This document shows positions 24,678 to 33,761 of a stretch of DNA of 37,902 bases, piece by piece. Source of the DNA: an uncultured Eubacteriales bacterium (GTDB taxonomy: Bacteria; Bacillota; Clostridia; TANB77; CAG-508); contig CASEOS010000016.1 of NCBI GenBank assembly GCA_949289635.1, positions 1-37,902 of the forward strand, read 5' to 3'. The first letter of the stretch is position 1, and each line of letters starts with the position of its first letter. The translations under genes were made by a program, and so were the position numbers. The notes below the pieces were generated by a model. That model had not been told where the DNA came from and made no database searches. It was given only the letters and a program-made list of their open reading frames with translations.

Positions 24678-26255
24678 TTATCTATACCATGTTTCAATTC
24701 CACAAAATGGGTTAAACCAATTTGAATTGATTTCTCCAACTAGCTCTGTGTTATAAGCTATTGTATGTTTATTTGTATATAGACTAATATATGGTATATC
24801 TGTTTTATAAATTTCTGCAAGTCTTGCATAATCCTTTTTTATTATTTCTTCATCTGTTGTATTTTTTACTTCACTCATTAAATTGGTAATTTCTTCATTT
24901 GAATAATTTGCTAAATTATTTTCTCCGAAAAATAGTGACATATCTGGATTTGGAGATAAGTTCATACTACATAAAATCATATCATAAGATTTATTTTGTA
25001 GTGCTAAATTATATTGTTCATCAGAATATTGTTGAATATTAATTTTGATTCCTTGATTTTCTAATTGTGTTTTTATATTTTCTGCCACTGCTATTTGTGT
25101 ACTGTTTGATGCTTTTACAATCAAATTTAATTCGATTCTTTGTGTTCTACTGTTGATTGTTTTTTGCCAATAATTACTTCTATAATTCCATCCATTTTCT
25201 GTTAAGAGTTGATTTGCCTGTTCAGGATTATACCCAGAACTTGCATCTTGTTCTTGATACACCCATGAACCAAAATCTAGTGGAAAACTTGAAGTATAGT
25301 ATTTATTTTGAAAAACATTTGAGACAATATTATTTTTATCTATTGAATATGCTATGGCTCTTCTAACTTCTTGATTTGCTAATAATGTATTTTGTGTATT
25401 CAATACTAAAAAATCATGTTCTCTTCCCTTTATTTCTTTTGTACTATATCCCATTGTTCCAATGTAATCTTGTATATTGATATTATTTGTACTAACCATA
25501 TCTACATTTCCTAATTTAAAAGCATTATATAGTTCTCCTATTGAATCATATACATTTACTGTAATGTCTTCTAATGATAATTTTGTATCTCTATCCCACC
25601 AATTCGTATTTTTAGTCAATGTTATATAATTTTCTTGTACATTTTCTACCTTATACCTTCCTGTTCCTACTGGTATAATTCCTGTATTATAATAATCTTG
25701 TGTATCATAAAATGTTTTAGATAATATTGGAAATGTTAAATAATATTCAAAAAATGGAACTTCCTGATCTAGGTATATCTTTACTGTGTAATCATCTACA
25801 ATTTCTAGCATTGTTACATGTTCCAAATTACTTGAATATATGGAAGCATTTTCTTTTAGTTTGTCATAAGTAAATTGTACATCTGCTGATGTAAATCTTT
25901 CTCCATTTGACCATTTCACATTTTCTCTTAATTTGATAATATATGTTGTTGCATCTTGTTTTGCCCATTCTGTCGCTAAGGCTGGTGTCGCTTTATAATC
26001 TGAAGATATATCTATCAACGGTTCATAAATTAATTTCGTGATATCTTGAACATTTTTATTCGTTGTTAACAATGGATTTAATGTATCACATTGTGCAATT
26101 CCTAATCGAATCTGTCTTATTACTTCATCTTCTGTACTTGTTGTTTCTTCTTCTGTTTCTTGTTTATTTTCGTTATTTCTTATAACAAAAAATGCAATAA
26201 CTACAATAATGATAACAAATATGATAAATATATATTTAAAAATATTAGATTTCAT
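24678..26255 (-). CDS. family 5 extracellular solute-binding protein (peptide-binding, OppA/DppA-like)
   Basis: 525 aa. N-terminal hydrophobic helix (residues 6-25) with no Cys lipobox, so the protein is probably held by a membrane anchor rather than lipidated. The SBP family 5 pattern is present: TLNPLLTTN, IYEPLIDISSDYKATPALATEW, KLRENVKWSNGERFTSADVQFTYDKL, GTGRYKV and the VRRAIAYSIDKNNI hinge region. Peptides or nickel are common ligands. No permease or ATPase genes accompany it, so it is an orphan receptor in this window. Confidence 0.9.
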   Translation of the reverse strand: MKSNIFKYIFIIFVIIIVVIAFFVIRNNENKQETEEETTSTEDEVIRQIRLGIAQCDTLNPLLTTNKNVQDITKLIYEPLIDISSDYKATPALATEWAKQDATTYIIKLRENVKWSNGERFTSADVQFTYDKLKENASIYSSNLEHVTMLEIVDDYTVKIYLDQEVPFFEYYLTFPILSKTFYDTQDYYNTGIIPVGTGRYKVENVQENYITLTKNTNWWDRDTKLSLEDITVNVYDSIGELYNAFKLGNVDMVSTNNINIQDYIGTMGYSTKEIKGREHDFLVLNTQNTLLANQEVRRAIAYSIDKNNIVSNVFQNKYYTSSFPLDFGSWVYQEQDASSGYNPEQANQLLTENGWNYRSNYWQKTINSRTQRIELNLIVKASNSTQIAVAENIKTQLENQGIKINIQQYSDEQYNLALQNKSYDMILCSMNLSPNPDMSLFFGENNLANYSNEEITNLMSEVKNTTDEEIIKKDYARLAEIYKTDIPYISLYTNKHTIAYNTELVGEINSNWFNPFCGIETWYR

Positions 26256-26290
26256 ATCTCACCTCTACCTTAAGTTATTCTATCCAAATT

Positions 26291-27268
26291 TTATAATGAA
26301 TTGATTTCTTCTTCTGTTAACCCTGTTACTTTTTTAATTAATTCTATATCTAAACCTTCTTCTTTCATTTTTTTAGCAGTTTCTTTTTTCCCTTGTTTTA
26401 TGCCTTCTTCCATTCCTTGTTCTATGCCTTGTTTCATTCCTTGTTTCATTCCTTGTTTCATTCCTTGTTTCATCCCTTGTTTCATTCCTTGTTTCATTCC
26501 TTGTTTCATCCCTTGTTCTAATCCTTCTTTTATTGCAAATCTTTTAATTGCTTTTTCATCTCTAATAGCTTTTAATCTTAATTCTGCTAAGATTTGCATT
26601 TTTTCATCTTCGCTCATAACTTTTAACTTTTCTTTTGCTTCTTTCATCTCCTCATTTTTTTTCATATATTCCCCCACCTTCTCACTTTCTGGATTTTCTA
26701 TAAAATTTATCCATTTTACTAATTCTTCCTTCTCTTCATTTTCTTCTATTTTATATATTTTTGGTATCTCTATTATATGTAACTCCAAATGTTCTGTCAA
26801 GATTAACTTTCTCTCGTTTTCTTCTATTATCTTCCATTGGCTATGATAACCTAACTCTTTTAATCTTTTTATTTCAAAATTTACGATAAGTACCCCTATT
26901 GTCCTTTTTAACTCCACATAATCATCACTCCCATTTAAATTTTTTCCATAAATTCTTGACCAATAGTATAGGATTCTTTCTATTAAATTATCTTTTTCTA
27001 CCATTTGCATTTCTACATTACAATATTCATTTTGATTAATTTTCACTAAAACATCTAATATTCCCATCTTGTCTTTTGGATTTTCTCTTCTCAAAACGAT
27101 ATTCCTACTTAAATCTACTTCCTCCAATTTTTTATCTAATATTGCTTCTAAAAACTTTTTTGTGATTCTTTCACTCCCTACTTCTCCAAATAATGCCTGA
27201 AACACAACATCTAGTTTTGGAGATAGCAATTTTGCTCTTCTTTTTCTTGTATTTCCTTTTTGTTCCAT
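26291..27268 (-). CDS. Rpn/PD-(D/E)XK nuclease family putative transposase with GMKQ tandem repeats
   Basis: 325 aa. Residues 12-125 match the Rpn/PDDEXK_2 family (recombination-promoting nuclease): KLLSPKLDVVFQALFGE, active-site Asp72 (MGILDVLV) and Glu86-x-Gln88 (NVEMQ), then YYWSRIYGK. Residues about 250-295 contain seven GMKQ tetrapeptides, then GIEQ, GMEE and GIKQ. The C-terminus ends in the usual AKKMKEEGLDIELIKKVTGLTEEEI helix motif. The tetrapeptides are encoded by a 12-bp tandem repeat. AAGGAGG precedes the ATG. It follows a large gene-free stretch. Confidence 0.9.
   Translation of the reverse strand: MEQKGNTRKRRAKLLSPKLDVVFQALFGEVGSERITKKFLEAILDKKLEEVDLSRNIVLRRENPKDKMGILDVLVKINQNEYCNVEMQMVEKDNLIERILYYWSRIYGKNLNGSDDYVELKRTIGVLIVNFEIKRLKELGYHSQWKIIEENERKLILTEHLELHIIEIPKIYKIEENEEKEELVKWINFIENPESEKVGEYMKKNEEMKEAKEKLKVMSEDEKMQILAELRLKAIRDEKAIKRFAIKEGLEQGMKQGMKQGMKQGMKQGMKQGMKQGMKQGIEQGMEEGIKQGKKETAKKMKEEGLDIELIKKVTGLTEEEINSL
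26429..26512 (-). repeat. 12-bp in-frame tandem repeat in the Rpn-like gene
   Basis: Seven near-identical 12-bp units (TTGTTTCATTCC on the plus strand, some with C for T) encode GMKQ. Two diverged units flank them. Unit loss or gain keeps the reading frame and changes the linker length by four residues. Confidence 0.9.
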
Positions 27269-27746
27269 TAAATTCCTCCTTGTTAATAATCTATAATTAT
27301 TTATAATTAAATTACTTTTGAAAACTTATCAGATTAAAAATTTAAATTAGAATATATTGCAAATACTTAGAAAATTATTTTCTCTGATGAGATATATAGA
27401 ATGAAAATACTTGATTTGTAAACTATTTGATTAAAACTTTATGATATAAAAAACTATAAAAAAAATATATAAATAATGAAATTAAAAACATAATCACTAT
27501 TATAAACTATTTTTCAACAATTCATTTTTTACTAAATAATAACTTACACTTTTTTATTCTGAAATTTTTAGAAATAAACCTTTGATTTAATCTTTTTGGA
27601 TTTAATCATAAATAATTATGTTAATAATATATCATGTTACTGCATAAATATCAACCTTATTGCTATAAAAATTTCTAAAAAATATGTGCATTAACAAAAT
27701 CACAGATTTTATTAACACACATATTCAAACTCATAACTGTGAAAAA
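27269..27746. other. AT-rich gene-free stretch
   Basis: 478 bp without a credible gene. It holds the upstream region of the Rpn-like gene and, at 27682-27724, the terminator of the DUF6320-like gene. The rest is very AT-rich with no structure I could identify. Confidence 0.6.
27682..27724 (-). terminator. terminator of the esterase/acyltransferase operon
   Basis: On the minus strand a 20-bp arm (ATATGTGTGTTAATAAAATC) with two or three mismatches, a 3-nt loop, and a tail of TTTTTT after GCACATA. It lies 23 bp beyond the stop codon of the 187-aa gene. Confidence 0.8.
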
Positions 27747-28310
27747 TCACATATGAAACTTTCTTATAACTGCTTCTTTCACATCTCTTGCTGAAAGAAT
27801 AATGGTTAATATAAAATTTACGATAGAAATACCAATAGCCACATAACTTAAAATATAATAATTAATGAATTCTTTTTGAATAAAATAAATTGGTATCAAA
27901 CTATATATACAAATCACCAATTGATATATGGCATATCTTATATATTTTCTATGACTAACTATGGTTAATACTAACATTGTTAAATTAGCTATTATAATAA
28001 TAATGGGAATTGAAATTTCTAAAGACCAACCTTTAAATCCCAAATTATAATCAATATATGTCATTAAAAGCGAAATAGCAATAGCTTGTATCATGACATG
28101 TCCTGCAATATTGGTTCTTTTATTGATAGAATATATTACCGTTATCCATGTGTATATAATTCCACTATTAGCCAATGCTGCCCAATGAACTCCAGGCGTT
28201 GTTAGTTTATTGATAATTGTTAATACAATAGCAATTATCAATGAAACACCTAATAATATTTTTATCAATAAATTACTTTTTTTACTACTTAATTTTTTAG
28301 GATATAACAT
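27747..28310 (-). CDS. DUF6320-like integral membrane protein (187 aa)
   Basis: Five to six hydrophobic helices: about 14-34, 44-62, 72-88, 97-116, 126-143 and 150-170. No enzyme motif is visible. The size and layout, and the position next to a condensation-type acyltransferase and a hydrolase, resemble DUF6320 proteins of Firmicutes. It is the last gene of a three-gene run, 33 bp after the acyltransferase, and ends in a strong terminator. The function is unknown. Confidence 0.65.
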   Translation of the reverse strand: MLYPKKLSSKKSNLLIKILLGVSLIIAIVLTIINKLTTPGVHWAALANSGIIYTWITVIYSINKRTNIAGHVMIQAIAISLLMTYIDYNLGFKGWSLEISIPIIIIIANLTMLVLTIVSHRKYIRYAIYQLVICIYSLIPIYFIQKEFINYYILSYVAIGISIVNFILTIILSARDVKEAVIRKFHM

Positions 28311-28343
28311 CAGTAATTCCTTTCTTATTTATCTCTTTCATCC

Positions 28344-29633
28344 TTATGGTTTCTCACTAATGTCTAAAATTTCATTGCTTTCTATTCTTACAGGAATGTG
28401 CTTTTCTGTTAGAAAATGATAAAATGCTTTTTCTATACTGCAATCATCCAATATGGATGTAAAGGTAAATACAATATGATTTTCAAATGAACATGCTGAA
28501 CATTTAATTTTTTCTACTGGTTCAGGTGCTATTAACATTAGAAAATCTTCTATATATTTTTGATATTTTCCAATGATACCAATTCTTCCAATATTTGAAA
28601 ACGTTGTTGTGGTATATTTTCGAATTTCTATATAACTTAATCTAACAATCGGCTTTTTTAATACTAATGGTATCATTTTGATAAATAGATTTGTTCCTAG
28701 TTTTACATTTCCGGACATGGTTTTTTGGATTTCTTCTGGAGTTAATTTTCTTTCAAAATCTTTTTTTACAAAATCTAATATTTTATCAAATGTATCTAAA
28801 TGATCTTTTTGCATTTGCGCTTCTACTGTTATATATGAAAAGAAATTAGAAATGGTATTAGAAGAAAAATATTTTTTTAAATTCACTGGTATACATACTT
28901 TTATTGGCTTTTTTCCTTTGTTTTTTAAATAATTCGCTTGATAGATTGCGTATATTAAAACTGCTGTTAGATATTGTGTAATGGTTGCATTATGACTTTT
29001 CGCTTCTTCTTTTAATTTTGGTAAATCAATAATTTCATGTATGGCTGAAATCGCACCTAATTTTATTTTTCTTCCTGCCAATTTATATGCTTTTTTTGAT
29101 GAATTATTTCCTTTTGCTTTTTTATTATAATTTTTTATATAACTATCTTCTGTTGACAAGTCAAACTTTCTTTTGATTCTTAATTCTTCCTGGAATTCTT
29201 CTTTGTGTGATAGTTCGATATAGTTATAGACAATTTCTCTAAAAAACATGACTCCACTATTTCCATCTGTTAAGGAATGAAATATATCAATATTTATTTT
29301 TTTATCAAAATAGGTAACTTTAAATAGATAATGATTATTTTCTTTTGGTTCTATATATTTGCATGGATATTCTTTTTCTTGTTCTATAATAGGTTTTTGT
29401 GGATTATATTCCAAATAGTTCCAAAAAAAACCATTTTTTAATCGAACTCTAAAAAATTCATATTCCTCTAATGCCTTCTCTAGTGCTATTTTTAATATAT
29501 CTGGTTGTATTGTCTCTTTTAATACAACAGACAATCTAAAAACTGTACTATATTTTTTTCCAGCAGATATGGGAAATATTTTTGCAGAATTATCTAATCT
29601 TCTCCAGTATAATTTTTCTTTTTTATCACTCAT
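28344..29633 (-). CDS. condensation-domain-like acyltransferase
   Basis: 429 aa, one full CoA-dependent acyltransferase fold. His119-x3-Asp123-Gly124 (FHSLTDGNSG) is the catalytic HxxxDG motif. The N-terminal part (LYWRRLDNSAKIF) and the VNLKKYFSSNTISNFFSYI segment fit the alcohol acetyltransferase/COG4908 group rather than an NRPS module. It has no carrier-protein partner nearby. It lies between an esterase-like hydrolase (11 bp upstream) and a small membrane protein, so an ester or acyl transfer on a lipid, alcohol or wall component is a reasonable inference. Confidence 0.8.
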   Translation of the reverse strand: MSDKKEKLYWRRLDNSAKIFPISAGKKYSTVFRLSVVLKETIQPDILKIALEKALEEYEFFRVRLKNGFFWNYLEYNPQKPIIEQEKEYPCKYIEPKENNHYLFKVTYFDKKINIDIFHSLTDGNSGVMFFREIVYNYIELSHKEEFQEELRIKRKFDLSTEDSYIKNYNKKAKGNNSSKKAYKLAGRKIKLGAISAIHEIIDLPKLKEEAKSHNATITQYLTAVLIYAIYQANYLKNKGKKPIKVCIPVNLKKYFSSNTISNFFSYITVEAQMQKDHLDTFDKILDFVKKDFERKLTPEEIQKTMSGNVKLGTNLFIKMIPLVLKKPIVRLSYIEIRKYTTTTFSNIGRIGIIGKYQKYIEDFLMLIAPEPVEKIKCSACSFENHIVFTFTSILDDCSIEKAFYHFLTEKHIPVRIESNEILDISEKP

Positions 29634-29644
29634 TCATTTTCTCC

Positions 29645-30541
29645 TTAACTATTTTTCAACTCTTCTATAACATCATGATATGCTTGCTTTGTAACTTCTT
29701 CTTCAGAATTATGATCAATTATCCAAATATGTTTTGCATTTTCGTATTCTTTAATTTCTACTTCTCCATTTACAGTATTTGCTTTTTCTTTTAGTAAATG
29801 ACAATCTGGATTTAATATATCATCTGTTCCAATAAATATTTTTATATTTTGCAATGTAGATACATCTCCAACAATTGGATTTACTAAGTAACTATTGATT
29901 CCATCATTTCCCGCATAGGCAATACCTGCTAATTTTAATGCTTCCTTATTCAAGATGGTATCCCTTTTTTCTATTTCTTGTATCTTTTTGTTTTCCAATC
30001 GCACATCAAGCCATGGAGAAATAAGAATTGTTTTTACAGGAAGTGCAACTGTTTCTTCTGCCATTTTTTCATATAATCCAAGTGCTAAACCTCCTCCTGC
30101 TGAATCTCCCATCAAAATTACATTTGTACTTCCCACATTTTCTACAATTTCTTTGTATAATGGTTCTATCATATTGTATACATCTTGGTAATGATATTTA
30201 GGTGTCAATGGATAATCTGGCATAATCACAGTATATCCTGTATCTTTCACAATATTTTCTAAAAAATCCCAATGATTTTGTGTTGCTTCTGCCACATAAG
30301 AACCTCCATGGAAATATATGATATATTTTTGATTATCACTTTCTTCACCATTCTTTTGTGTAATTGTAAATATATTTCTTTCTCTATAAGTATATGTATG
30401 TATTTTGCACTCTGTTATTTTTTTCTTTGGTTCTTTTGTTTTTATGTCTGCATTAAAAAAATAGGCTATTGTTAATGTCAAAATACTAAGGCATATCGCC
30501 ATAACTCCTACCAGTATTCTTACTATAATTGTTTTTTTCAT
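29645..30541 (-). CDS. membrane-anchored alpha/beta hydrolase (acetyl-esterase/HSL-like)
   Basis: 298 aa from the ATG at 30541, with AAAAGGTG upstream; an in-frame GTG three codons earlier is less likely. One N-terminal membrane helix (about 4-28) is followed by the hydrolase domain. It has the oxyanion motif HGGSY (78-82), nucleophile Ser147 in GDSAGGG, an acid in GTDDILNP and His271 in AKHIW. The HGG motif places it in the hormone-sensitive-lipase/arylacetamide group. It is the first gene of the three-gene run with the acyltransferase, and probably acts at the outer membrane face. Confidence 0.88.
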   Translation of the reverse strand: MKKTIIVRILVGVMAICLSILTLTIAYFFNADIKTKEPKKKITECKIHTYTYRERNIFTITQKNGEESDNQKYIIYFHGGSYVAEATQNHWDFLENIVKDTGYTVIMPDYPLTPKYHYQDVYNMIEPLYKEIVENVGSTNVILMGDSAGGGLALGLYEKMAEETVALPVKTILISPWLDVRLENKKIQEIEKRDTILNKEALKLAGIAYAGNDGINSYLVNPIVGDVSTLQNIKIFIGTDDILNPDCHLLKEKANTVNGEVEIKEYENAKHIWIIDHNSEEEVTKQAYHDVIEELKNS

Positions 30542-30671
30542 TTTTTTCACCTTTTCATTTTGTTACTATTTTTATTTTCACTCTATTTCTTATAAATGAT
30601 ATTTTACCATATCTTTTATTATATATACAAGTTTGTTTTTTAAGTTTCAGTATTTTTTGTTGAATAGAAAA

Positions 30672-30696
30672 AACAGCTATATTGGTAATAGCTGTT
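30672..30696 (-). terminator. xerD terminator
   Basis: Arms AACAGCTAT and ATAGCTGTT (9 bp) with a 7-nt loop. On the minus strand TTTTTTC follows. It lies about 10 bp past the xerD stop codon. Confidence 0.88.
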
Positions 30697-30705
30697 CATT
30701 TTTTA

Positions 30706-31587
30706 TTAAGCTCTTGGATGTGCTTTTCTATAAATATCTCTTAATCCTTCATCTTGGAATTGCATATATACTTGTGTAGAAGATATATCTGAATGTCCAA
30801 GCATTGTTTGAATGGCTCTTAAATCTGCACCATTTTGTAATAAATGTGTTGCAAATGAATGTCTTAATACATGTGGTGTAATATCTTTTGTAATGTGTGC
30901 TTGGTCTTTATAATATTTAATAATTTTCCAGAATCCTTGTCTTGTAAGTCTTCCTCCATTAACATTAACAAACAAAGCTTTTTCATCTTCATTTTTTATT
31001 AAAATTCCTCTTGCTTCTTCAATATATTCTTTTAAAGCTTTCAAAGACATTGAACCTAATGGGATAATTCTTTGTTTATTTCCACTTTTACAAATAACAT
31101 AAGCTTCTTCTAAATTTACATCATCTATATTTAAGGAAATAATTTCTGTTACTCTCATTCCTGTAGCATAAGCAAATTCTAACATCGCTTTATCTCTTAC
31201 GCCTTTTAAGTCAACTGTATCTGGCTGTTTTAATAATAATTCAACTTCTTTTGCTGATAAAACACTTGGCGTTCTTTTTTCTATTTTTGGAGATTGTATA
31301 TGTACTGTTGGATCTATTTTTACTTTTTTATTTTTTAACACAAATTGATAAAAAGAACGAATTGATGCAATACATCTAGAAATACTTGATGCTTTTTTCC
31401 CTTGCTCTTGTAAGCCTTTAATATAATTTTGCATATCTTCTTCTTTCACTCTATTATAATGAAGTCCATTTTCTTCCAAGTATTTTCTGAATTGTTTTAA
31501 ATCTCTTTTGTATGATTGTAGTGTATTATCTGATAATTTTTTATCATTTGCTAAAAAGTTAAAAAAGAATTTTAATTGTCTCTCCAT
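30706..31587 (-). CDS. xerD: tyrosine recombinase XerD
   Basis: Chromosome-dimer resolution recombinase acting at dif. 293 aa. The N-terminal core-binding domain (LSDNTLQSYKRDLKQFRKYL) is followed by the catalytic domain with Arg145 (TGMRVTEI), Lys167, His239 and Arg242 (HVLRHSFATHLL), His265 (LGHSDISSTQVYMQ) and Tyr274. Length and motifs fit Xer rather than a phage integrase. It follows spoIIM by about 100 bp. In Bacillus spoIIM and the xerD gene ripX are also close neighbours. Confidence 0.93.
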   Translation of the reverse strand: MERQLKFFFNFLANDKKLSDNTLQSYKRDLKQFRKYLEENGLHYNRVKEEDMQNYIKGLQEQGKKASSISRCIASIRSFYQFVLKNKKVKIDPTVHIQSPKIEKRTPSVLSAKEVELLLKQPDTVDLKGVRDKAMLEFAYATGMRVTEIISLNIDDVNLEEAYVICKSGNKQRIIPLGSMSLKALKEYIEEARGILIKNEDEKALFVNVNGGRLTRQGFWKIIKYYKDQAHITKDITPHVLRHSFATHLLQNGADLRAIQTMLGHSDISSTQVYMQFQDEGLRDIYRKAHPRA

Positions 31588-31686
31588 TTTTTTCCCCTAC
31601 CTCTATATTTCTTGAATTCTATTTACATAAACTATATATGTTATATCAAACTATTTCTAAAAAGTAAATACATTTTTTAATATTTT

Positions 31687-32325
31687 TTAAAAATATTTTA
31701 TAAGTAGTTTTAATATATTGACAGACATAAATATCTCTATCATAGATGCTACCAATAAAATAATTAACATAATAATTGAGAATATGGTATGTCGTAATAT
31801 CTCTATTTTTACATTTTCCTTTGTTTTATCTTTCATAATCGATTGATATAGTTTTATTCCACTAACTCCTAATGCCAATATCGCAGGAATAAACAAAATA
31901 TTTTGCAATAGCAATGTTATTAATACAAAACTAATTCCTTTGCCTAATCCCATAATCGTAATACATAATGCAATCGTATATCCTAAGCAAAAACCTCGAT
32001 ATAGAATAATCGCAAATACAATCGGAATCCCAATAACGGTTGTTCCAAAAAACCAAATAACAATTGCTAATCCTATATTTTGTATGATTGAGTTTTTTAA
32101 TAATTCTATACTATTTATGCTTTCTAATCCTTTAAATTTTTCTATAAACTGGTTTAAATAATTGGTTATTTCTGTTTTAGGTGTTTCTTGTAGATGATTG
32201 ACAAAAAAGACACCACTAAATATGCCAATAACAAATATCAAAAAGATGATAACATACTCTTTTTTATTATTTATCACATGTTCTTTAATTATCTTTAATA
32301 CTCTAAGTTGTTTCTTTTCTCTCAT
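31687..32325 (-). CDS. spoIIM: stage II sporulation protein M
   Basis: Integral membrane scaffold of the SpoIIDMP engulfment complex. 212 aa. Five membrane helices: about 24-44 (YVIIFLIFVIGIFSGVFFV), 87-115, 118-137, 140-157 and 180-205. The first helix with its G-x3-G spacing and the NIGLAIVIWFFGTTVIGIPIVFAIILYRGFCLGY stretch are typical. Partner spoIID lies 14 kb away in the window; spoIIP was not found. AAGGAGA precedes the ATG and is part of a hairpin. It probably forms an operon with the EndoQ-like gene upstream and xerD downstream. Confidence 0.9.
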   Translation of the reverse strand: MREKKQLRVLKIIKEHVINNKKEYVIIFLIFVIGIFSGVFFVNHLQETPKTEITNYLNQFIEKFKGLESINSIELLKNSIIQNIGLAIVIWFFGTTVIGIPIVFAIILYRGFCLGYTIALCITIMGLGKGISFVLITLLLQNILFIPAILALGVSGIKLYQSIMKDKTKENVKIEILRHTIFSIIMLIILLVASMIEIFMSVNILKLLIKYF

Positions 32326-32334
32326 AAAAATCTC

Positions 32335-32367
32335 CTTATCGTTTATACATAATGTGTATTCGATAAG
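32335..32367 (-). promoter_or_regulatory. hairpin overlapping the spoIIM ribosome binding site
   Basis: On the minus strand CTTATCG pairs with CGATAAG (7 bp), with an inner ATACA/TGTAT pairing. The 3' arm contains the first bases of the AAGGAGA site of spoIIM, so folding could reduce its translation. Confidence 0.5.
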
Positions 32368-32442
32368 AAGATTTATAGAACTATTTTTTTATTTTTTATT
32401 TTTATGATACCCATGATGCCATTTACCTTTAATTAATTGAAA

Positions 32443-33630
32443 CTATACAACTTTCCCATAGTTTCCACCACCACCAGATTGTACTTTACATTCTCCATTT
32501 CTAGCTCTTTCAATCGTATCTGCAATTTTTTCTCCTACAACTGCTTCTATATCATCTTTTGACAATTTATGAAGAATGTTCATTTCTGTATCAAAAGTGT
32601 CTAATAATTTCGTAATCGTTTTTCCACCTACTCCTGGAATAAAGCCCAAAGGAATTTGATATACATATGGTGGTCTATTTTCTGGACTTTTAGATTCTTG
32701 TTTATCACGAATTAATTCAATTCTATCAAAAACACCAAAAGTCACATTTTTTCCACTACAATATGGACAAACTTCTACTGGTTCTTTTGTTTCTATTGTT
32801 TTTTCACAATCATCACAATAAGTTCTATGATATTTTCCCAGTTTTGGATCTAATCCATAATTGGCAACTACCTTTCTTCCATCTTCATTTTTTAATGCTT
32901 TTACAATTTCTTTAAATGAAATATCCTCTACTTGCATTTTATTATATTCTCTCGCAATCTTTGGTAAAGAATGCGCATCTGAATTGGTAACAAACGTTTT
33001 ATTTTCTAATTCAGAAATCATATCGGCTAAGTAAGTATCTGAACTTAATCCTAATTCTACTGCAAAAATTTTATCATATTTTTCTTTAAATATATATTGT
33101 AACCTGTCTGTGCAATTTCCATAATAGCTCTTATGTGGTGTAAATATATGAGCAGGTATCAAAATTCCATTATATCTTTCTACCATATCAACCAAATCAT
33201 ATCCTGATAAATCTGATCTTTGTGTGCTTAATGTAATATTTTTTAAATGATGACTTAGCTCATTTGAAAATCCTTTTATATCTGTTAAATGTGGGAAGAA
33301 ACAAATATTATGTGCTGCGCCTTTTTTTCCATTTCTTCCTTCTTCTGAAGTTTCTACCTCACTTCCTAAAAGGATACAAACCTTATCTTTATAGATAATG
33401 CCTCCATCTTGTAATTCATAAGCATCTCCTGTTTTTAAGAAGTTCTCAATATCTTCTATGACATAAGGTGATGCACAATCAATAATTCCTACAACATTAA
33501 TACCTTTTCTCTCTGCACATTCTTTTGCAATGTTCGCAAAATTTAAAGATCTGGCAGCTGTTATTTTAATTGGTTTTCCGTTCTCACTTCTTCCTATGTG
33601 TACATGTAAATCTGCAAATATTTCGTACAT
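32443..33630 (-). CDS. EndoQ-like PHP-domain endonuclease
   Basis: 395 aa. The N-terminal PHP domain has the metal motif DLHVHIGRS (His9, His11), GSEVETSEE, PAHIFTPH and NSDAHS. A zinc ribbon CDDC...CPYC follows near residues 275-295. The C-terminal helix-hairpin-helix is around IPGVGGKTITKLL and DIEAVVGEKIADTI. This arrangement matches EndoQ, which nicks 5' of deaminated bases in archaea and some bacteria, and the related Bacillus YqxK. The Gly-rich tail SGGGGNYGKVV is typical. GAGGAA precedes the ATG, and REP-like copy D lies directly upstream. Confidence 0.88.
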   Translation of the reverse strand: MYEIFADLHVHIGRSENGKPIKITAARSLNFANIAKECAERKGINVVGIIDCASPYVIEDIENFLKTGDAYELQDGGIIYKDKVCILLGSEVETSEEGRNGKKGAAHNICFFPHLTDIKGFSNELSHHLKNITLSTQRSDLSGYDLVDMVERYNGILIPAHIFTPHKSYYGNCTDRLQYIFKEKYDKIFAVELGLSSDTYLADMISELENKTFVTNSDAHSLPKIAREYNKMQVEDISFKEIVKALKNEDGRKVVANYGLDPKLGKYHRTYCDDCEKTIETKEPVEVCPYCSGKNVTFGVFDRIELIRDKQESKSPENRPPYVYQIPLGFIPGVGGKTITKLLDTFDTEMNILHKLSKDDIEAVVGEKIADTIERARNGECKVQSGGGGNYGKVV

Positions 33631-33652
33631 TTTTTATTCCTCTTTCCTAAAA

Positions 33653-33683
33653 TGGAACGATAGGGACGTGTCAAATCGTTCCA
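33653..33683 (+). repeat. REP-like copy D
   Basis: A 31-bp unit, ends TGGAACGAT and ATCGTTCCA, core AGGGACGTGTCAA, identical to copy B. It sits about 20 bp upstream of the EndoQ start codon, ahead of its ribosome binding site, and is inverted with respect to copy E with 78 bp between them. Confidence 0.92.
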
Positions 33684-33761
33684 CCTTTCTTTTCTTATTA
33701 GAACTTTTTTATTAATTATATATACTAAAACTTACTACTATCTAATCTAAACTTTTAAAAA

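Noticed and set aside
26429..26512. CRISPR-like regular repeats
   Set aside because: The units are 12 bp without spacers and encode a protein repeat.
26301..26846. 181-residue frame on the plus strand rich in PCFIPCFI repeats
   Set aside because: It is the antisense reading of the GMKQ repeat in the Rpn-like gene; no ribosome binding site, and the minus-strand gene is well conserved.
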